Shown: piece by piece, positions 5,956 through 9,996 of the stretch
Layout: each line of letters begins with the position of its first letter
How positions within the stretch are numbered: the first letter of the stretch is position 1
From: CAZBQG01 sp964493945
Lineage (GTDB): Bacteria; Pseudomonadota; Alphaproteobacteria; Rhodospirillales; UBA2165
Direction: 5' to 3'
NCBI GenBank assembly: GCA_964493945.1
Contig: CAZBQG010000161.1
Location: 1-9,996 of the forward strand
DNA length: 9,996 nucleotides
Made by a program: the position numbers and the translations under genes
Notes under the pieces: model-generated
What the model was told of the DNA's origin: nothing
Database searches by the model: none
Seen by the model: only the letters and a program-made list of their open reading frames with translations

Positions 5956-7637
5956 CGGTCAATCCCATCACGCTGGAAGTTGTGCGCAATTCCCTCGTTG
6001 CCTATTCGGAAGAAATGGCGACAGCGCTTTGTAAATCCGCTTACAACATGATGATCTATGAGGTGCGGGATTTCTGCTGCGGCATCATCGATACCCAAGG
6101 GCGCATGGTCAGCCAGAATTCGGGTGGGCTTCCCATTTTTCTGGCCGATCTGGGAACCGCCGTGCTGGACGGCATAGAGCGTTACGGGCTGGACGGGTTC
6201 GATCCGGGCGATGTGGTGATCATGAACCATGCCGAGACCTGCGGCCAGCATCTCAACAATATGGTTGTCTACAGCCCCTGTTTCGTGGGTGGCAAACTGG
6301 TCGCCTTTGCCGCCAACCGGGCCCATTGGGTGGATGTGGGGGGCATGCGCACCGGGTTTGGGTCCTACGATACCACCGAAATTTTCCATGAGGGGCTGCA
6401 GCTCCGCTCGCTCAAATTATATGATGCGGGCAAAAGCAATGACGCCATCTGGCAAATTCTCGAAGACAATCTGCGCTTTCCCCAATCCTCGCTGGGTGAC
6501 CTCCGGGCCCAGATGGCGTCCTGCGCCCTGGGCAGCCGGCGCCTGGGAGAGCTGCATGAACGCTATGGCACGGACACGGTGGGTGAGGCCATCGCGCAAG
6601 TCTGGAAAAAATCCGAAGCCGCCGCCCGCGCCGTCATCCAGGATATCCCGGATGGCGCCTATCACGCCCAATGCCGGCTCGATAATGACGGGCGCAACCT
6701 GGATACGCCGCTGGAAATCAACATCGATGTAGAGATTTCCGGCTCCGACATGATCGTCGATTATTCAAACATGCACCCCCAGGTGCCGACCGCCCTGAAT
6801 TCGGGCTATTCGGGCGGGCTGGCGGCTGCCCGGGTTGCCTTCAAATGCATCACCCAGCCCGATGCGCCAGTGGATGAAGGCTGCTTCAAGCCATTGCAGC
6901 TCATATCGCCGCCGGGAACCATGCTCAACGCCCAGCCGCCCGCCGCCATCGGGCTCTGGAGCGTCGCTCTGCCTTCGGTGGTGGACACCATCCTGCGCGC
7001 CCTGGCCCCGGCCCTGCCCGATGTGGTTCCCGCCGGCCATAAGGGCGAGATGGGCGGCTGCTCGTTTTATGGCTACCGCGAGGGTGACGGGCGGCGGTTT
7101 TTGTTGATGAACATCATGGGCGGTGGCTGGGGTGGGCGGCCGGAGCGCGACGGCGAAAGCGCCGCCGTCTCCAATTGCCAGGGCGATGTGCGCAACGCCC
7201 CCATCGAGGTGCAGGAAACCAACTATCCCTTCATCATCGAATGCCACCGGCTCAGGCCCGACAGCGGCGGGGCCGGCACCCATCAGGGCGGGTTCGGATT
7301 GGAAATCCAGTATCGCTGCCTGCAGGACAGTCTGGTGAATATCAATCTGGAACGCACGCTGGATCCGCCCTGGGGCCTGAATGGCGGGCTGGAGGGTGCG
7401 GTCAATAAGGCCATCATCTACCGCTTGGACGGATTGGAAGAGGTGGTCTACAAAGGAACCAATTTGCCGCTGAAAACAGGTGACCGGGTCAGTTTCCTGA
7501 CAGCCGGCGGCGGCGGTTACGGCGAGCCGGCGGACCGCCCGCCAGAAACCGTGGCCCGCGATCTGACCCAGGGGCTGATCACCATTGAAGCCGCACAACG
7601 GGATTACGCCAAACAGGTCAAAAAGACAGAAAAATAA
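5952..7637 (+). CDS. hyuB: Hydantoinase/oxoprolinase family protein, HyuB-type subunit
   Basis: This is the partner of HyuA, which together with it makes the hydrolase or carboxylase active site. The 561-residue length is typical. It opens with NPITLEVVRNSLVAYSEEM (4-22), the family hallmark, followed by IYEVRDFCCGIIDTQGR (35-51), PGDVVIMNH (85-93), NRAHWVDVGGMRTGFGSYD (122-140), EGLQLRSLKLY (147-157), and a C-terminal glycine-rich TAGGGGYGEP. Those conserved blocks cover the potential metal and substrate residues of the family. The start ATG lies inside the hyuA stop region (ATGA) with AGGAGG at 5940-5945, 6 bases upstream, the strongest ribosome-binding site in the window. The C-terminal tail is lysine-rich (KQVKKTEK). 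The gap to the next gene is 16 bp. The order hyuA-hyuB as separate genes matches bacterial N-methylhydantoinase/caprolactamase-type systems rather than the fused eukaryotic oxoprolinase. The substrate is unknown. Confidence 0.94.
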   Translation: MTVNPITLEVVRNSLVAYSEEMATALCKSAYNMMIYEVRDFCCGIIDTQGRMVSQNSGGLPIFLADLGTAVLDGIERYGLDGFDPGDVVIMNHAETCGQHLNNMVVYSPCFVGGKLVAFAANRAHWVDVGGMRTGFGSYDTTEIFHEGLQLRSLKLYDAGKSNDAIWQILEDNLRFPQSSLGDLRAQMASCALGSRRLGELHERYGTDTVGEAIAQVWKKSEAAARAVIQDIPDGAYHAQCRLDNDGRNLDTPLEINIDVEISGSDMIVDYSNMHPQVPTALNSGYSGGLAAARVAFKCITQPDAPVDEGCFKPLQLISPPGTMLNAQPPAAIGLWSVALPSVVDTILRALAPALPDVVPAGHKGEMGGCSFYGYREGDGRRFLLMNIMGGGWGGRPERDGESAAVSNCQGDVRNAPIEVQETNYPFIIECHRLRPDSGGAGTHQGGFGLEIQYRCLQDSLVNINLERTLDPPWGLNGGLEGAVNKAIIYRLDGLEEVVYKGTNLPLKTGDRVSFLTAGGGGYGEPADRPPETVARDLTQGLITIEAAQRDYAKQVKKTEK

Positions 7638-7653
7638 TGAAAAGGGGATCCAT

Positions 7654-8766
7654 ATGAGCACCGCCCATTCGGAACGCTGCCAGCGCCTGATATCGACCAT
7701 GGCCGAGGAAGATTGCGATGCGGTGGCCGTATTCGGCAATGCCTGGCAGGCCGATTATTTACGCTTCGTCACCGATTTCACGCCCCTCGAAGGGGATGGA
7801 TTGGCGCTTTTTCTAAAAAATGGCGAGATCGACCTGTTCGTCGAAAACCCCGCCGATGCCGAACGGGCGAGCATGGAATGCCTCGACATCCGGGCGCACT
7901 TTTCCCCTGATATCGTTGCCGCCTTCACCGACCATGTGGTCAAGACCGGAGCCTGCCGCCGTCTGGGCGCCGCCCCCGCTACCCTCTTTCCCCAGGCTTT
8001 GGCCCATTCCGTGGCCAATATGGAGGTGGGCGATGCAACTGGAATTATCGATCCACTATTGCTGGTCAAATCGCCGGCCGAGATCGACGCCATGCGCCAG
8101 GTTTGCAAATTGGCCGATGACGGCTACCGCGCTTTCATGGAAGCGTCGCGCGTCGGGCGCACCGAATATGAATTGGCCGCCGAGGTGGAAGCCTATCTTC
8201 GCTCCCAGGGCTGCGCCGAGAATTTCATGATCCTGGGCTCAGGCGGCGTCGAGGTCATGGGCATGCACCCGCCGGGCGAGCGCAAGCTCCAGGCCGGCGA
8301 TCTGGTGACGACGGAGATCACACCCTGCTTTGCCGGCTATAACGCGCAAGTCTGCCGCACACTCGTCCTAGGTGAACCGACCGAGGCCCAGTTGGATGCC
8401 TTCGCGGTCTATATCGAAGCCGCCGAAGCGGGCGAGGCGGTGCTCAAGGGCGGCGTTACGGCAGCCGAAGTGGCCAAGGCCGAAAACGATGTCTTCCGCA
8501 AACATGGGCTCGGCGAATACACGACAAACAAATATACCCGCGTCAGGGGCCACGGCATGGGCCTGTTCGTCGACAGCAAGCCGCACATCCTGGAAGATGT
8601 GGATACCGTCATCCCGGCTGGTTCCACCATCATCGTCCATCCCAACACCTATCACCCGACGGTGGGCTATATGGTGTTCGGCGATCTGTCCCTGGTTACC
8701 GAGGATGGCTGCGAAAACATGGGGACCCTGCCCCGCGAACTTTTTTCCATGCCGGCGGGAGGATAG
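7654..8766 (+). CDS. Creatinase/peptidase M24-fold protein lacking canonical metal ligands
   Basis: A 370-residue protein with an N-terminal creatinase-type domain (about 1-135) and a C-terminal pita-bread M24 domain (about 140-365), the two-domain layout of creatinase, prolidase and ectoine hydrolase. The segment GEVMG-like VEVMGMHPPGERKLQAGDL (199-217) places His205 where creatinase has its catalytic histidine. FAGYNAQVCRTLVLGEPT (226-243) is the block that normally carries metal-binding aspartates. By eye those positions are Glu221 and Gln232, the later family histidine is kept in RGHGMGL (His300), and the two late glutamates are replaced (VHPNTY at 328-333, Asp344). This fits a metal-independent C-N hydrolase or lyase rather than a peptidase. 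The ATG at 7654 is chosen for the AAGGGGAT ribosome-binding stretch just upstream; earlier in-frame ATGs lie inside hyuB. It lies 16 bp after hyuB and 3 bp before its paralogue-like neighbour. Confidence 0.88.
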   Translation: MSTAHSERCQRLISTMAEEDCDAVAVFGNAWQADYLRFVTDFTPLEGDGLALFLKNGEIDLFVENPADAERASMECLDIRAHFSPDIVAAFTDHVVKTGACRRLGAAPATLFPQALAHSVANMEVGDATGIIDPLLLVKSPAEIDAMRQVCKLADDGYRAFMEASRVGRTEYELAAEVEAYLRSQGCAENFMILGSGGVEVMGMHPPGERKLQAGDLVTTEITPCFAGYNAQVCRTLVLGEPTEAQLDAFAVYIEAAEAGEAVLKGGVTAAEVAKAENDVFRKHGLGEYTTNKYTRVRGHGMGLFVDSKPHILEDVDTVIPAGSTIIVHPNTYHPTVGYMVFGDLSLVTEDGCENMGTLPRELFSMPAGG

Positions 8767-8769
8767 ATC

Positions 8770-9867
8770 ATGCGCAGAGGTCTGCTTTCCTGGTCCGAAG
8801 AAGAAGTCCCCAAATCCGTGCTGGATGCACGGGTCAACCGCCTGCAGGACCTGATGCGCGAAGAAGGATTGGACGCTGTTATCGTCTACACCAATTTTCC
8901 GCGCCCGGCGGCGGTCTCATATTTAACCCATTTTATTCCCTATTGGTCACAAGGCATCCTGCTGGTGGGTGCCGGTGTCGCGCCAATTCTTATTGTCAGC
9001 CTGTCCAACCGGGTCAAGGGCTGGATGGAGGGGACGTCCCATGTGGGCGAGGTGATCTGTACGCCCAATCCGGGCCTGAAGGCCGCCGAACTGATCAAAG
9101 AAAACGCCGATGGCAAGCCCCGCATAGGCATTGTCGAGCTGCCCAAATTTGGCGCTGGTCTGGCCAATCCCTTGCGCGAGAACCTGCCGGGCACGGTTAT
9201 GGAGGATGCGACGGCCCTTTACGCCCAGGCCCGCCACCCAGCGGACGAGGCGGAAATCAATTTGACCACCCATGCCGCCCAAATGGCCGCCGCCGCACTC
9301 GATGCGGGCCTGGCCAGCGGATCGGAGCAGGCGACCGCCGTCATCTCCGCCGTCGATGGCCATGCAAGGGAAGCGGCGGCGGAAGAGGCCGCCGTGACCA
9401 TCGCCCCCGATTTGACCCGCGATGCCAAATTCCAGCGCCTGGAAGGCCCGGCCGATCTGGGCGAACGCTATGCGATCAGAATTTCGCTGGCCTATAAGGG
9501 CCATTGGGTGCGCTTGGCACGCTCCGTGATAAGGGATGGCGAGGCGCCGGAAAGCTGGGCGGCGGCGGAGGCCGGGTTCCAGGAATTGCTCTCCGGGCTA
9601 GGCGATGGCGGGACCCTGGAGCAGGATTTGGAAAACTGGGCCGGCACACTTGATGGCGCCCGCCTGCTGGTCTGGACCCTGGAAGGGGTCAGCGGCTCAC
9701 ATCCGCTTGGCGTCTATTGGGACCAGAACAACCGCCACCGCATGCCGCCGGCGGGCGGCCTGGCGATCCTCAGCCTGCGCCTCGATCTGCCCGGCGGGCC
9801 CTGGCTGGCCAGTGCGCCCTTGCTGTTGGGTGATGGTGAGGGAGGGAGTTCGAGGGCGCTGCTTTAG
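8770..9867 (+). CDS. Second, more degenerate creatinase/M24-fold protein
   Basis: A 365-residue protein, last gene of the operon. Residues 15-150 resemble a creatinase N-terminal domain: ARVNRLQDLMREEGLDAVIV (20-39), the usual helix leading into the first strand, then AVSYLTHFIPYW (48-59). Residues about 155-350 follow the M24 order, beginning with ARHPADEAEINLTTHAAQMA (154-173), the expected linker helix. The metal-site block DxxxxYxGYxxDxTR is recognisable as RISLAYKGHWVRLARS (237-252) but has Arg237 and Arg248 in place of both aspartates, and I find no clear GH or final Glu motifs. It is therefore unlikely to be a metallopeptidase. It may be a structural partner of the preceding protein or an enzyme with different chemistry. 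The start has GGGAGG at 8757-8762, 7 bases upstream, overlapping the end of the previous gene, which implies coupling. The fold assignment is less certain than for its neighbour. Confidence 0.78.
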   Translation: MRRGLLSWSEEEVPKSVLDARVNRLQDLMREEGLDAVIVYTNFPRPAAVSYLTHFIPYWSQGILLVGAGVAPILIVSLSNRVKGWMEGTSHVGEVICTPNPGLKAAELIKENADGKPRIGIVELPKFGAGLANPLRENLPGTVMEDATALYAQARHPADEAEINLTTHAAQMAAAALDAGLASGSEQATAVISAVDGHAREAAAEEAAVTIAPDLTRDAKFQRLEGPADLGERYAIRISLAYKGHWVRLARSVIRDGEAPESWAAAEAGFQELLSGLGDGGTLEQDLENWAGTLDGARLLVWTLEGVSGSHPLGVYWDQNNRHRMPPAGGLAILSLRLDLPGGPWLASAPLLLGDGEGGSSRALL

Positions 9868-9883
9868 AGGGGCTCGTCCCTCC
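9841..9883 (+). terminator. Hairpin across the end of the operon, weak terminator candidate
   Basis: GGAGGGA (9841-9847) pairs with TCCCTCC (9877-9883), and CGAG (9851-9854) pairs with CTCG (9873-9876). This gives an 11-bp stem with a 3-base bulge and an 18-base loop that contains the stop codon of the last gene. A shorter alternative, 9867-9872 with 9877-9882, competes. No T-run follows, so it is not a classical Rho-independent terminator; it could protect the mRNA 3' end. Confidence 0.3.
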
Positions 9884-9914
9884 GGTAACCAGCGTACCAA
9901 CGACCCACTACCTA

Positions 9915-9948
9915 TCTCGTCACCCCCGCCCCCTCTCGTCACCCCCGC
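9915..9948. repeat. Tandem half-copies of an alphaproteobacterial REP-like element
   Basis: The 15-mer TCTCGTCACCCCCGC occurs twice, at 9915-9929 and 9934-9948, separated by four C residues (19-base period). The second copy continues GAAGG, matching the left half of the GTCACCCCCGCGAAGGCGGGGG palindromic repeat that I recall as common between genes in Rhodospirillales and relatives. The right, G-rich half is absent: the sequence turns to AGCGTGTG. The 129 bases after the last stop otherwise show no gene I can support. Confidence 0.55.
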
Positions 9949-9996
9949 GAAGGAGCGTGTGAAGGAATTGCTTTTGGGCGTGGTTTGTGATTCTGT

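Noticed and set aside
3880..7637. Assignment of HyuAB specifically as acetone carboxylase or as 5-oxoprolinase
   Set aside because: No third small acetone carboxylase gamma subunit is present and the genes are not fused. The family motifs do not fix the substrate, so only a family-level call is supported.
7585..7653. In-frame extension of the first creatinase-fold protein into hyuB
   Set aside because: The ATG at 7654 has an AAGGGGAT sequence just upstream and begins where related proteins begin; the extension overlaps conserved hyuB reading frame and is lysine/asparagine-rich without similarity.
9950..9996. AAGGAG followed by GTG at 9959 with an open frame to the window edge, as a possible next gene
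   Set aside because: The spacing is only about 3 bases, the sequence overlaps the REP-like repeat, and too few codons are visible to judge.

Overview
The window looks like a chromosomal catabolic region of a GC-rich bacterium, most likely an alphaproteobacterium and possibly Rhodospirillales-like. Three things point that way: the codon usage, LigA/LigB proteins resembling the Sphingobium SYK-6 type, and a REP-like GTCACCCCCGCGAAGG element at the right end. The taxonomic call is an inference. I see no tRNA, rRNA, CRISPR array, transposase or phage gene.

Left part, minus strand (1-1543): a fumarylacetoacetate hydrolase (FAH)-superfamily gene is followed, after 248 bp, by ligA and the first 46 codons of ligB. 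LigAB is protocatechuate 4,5-dioxygenase, the extradiol ring-cleavage enzyme of aromatic and lignin-derived acid degradation. The gap before ligA is AT-rich and probably carries a separate ligAB promoter. Positions 1544-1688 form a divergent control region with several small inverted repeats.

Right part, plus strand (1689-9867): five tightly packed genes that look like one operon. They are a cytoplasmic bis-MGD molybdenum enzyme with an N-terminal [4Fe-4S] motif, the two subunits of a hydantoinase/oxoprolinase/acetone-carboxylase-type ATP-dependent enzyme (HyuA, HyuB), and two consecutive creatinase/peptidase-M24-fold proteins. Gaps are 25, -4, 16 and 3 bp. Both M24 proteins have lost the usual dinuclear metal ligands. 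The first keeps a histidine where creatinase has its catalytic one; the second appears more degenerate.

A possible reading, not proven, is this: the molybdenum enzyme adds or rearranges oxygen on a substrate, HyuAB activates it with ATP to open a lactam/imide ring or to carboxylate a ketone, and the creatinase-fold pair cleaves a C-N or related bond. The product may feed the neighbouring FAH/protocatechuate route. I recognise no characterised pathway with this exact gene set, so the operon is the main candidate for an undescribed system here. No transporter or regulator lies in the window.
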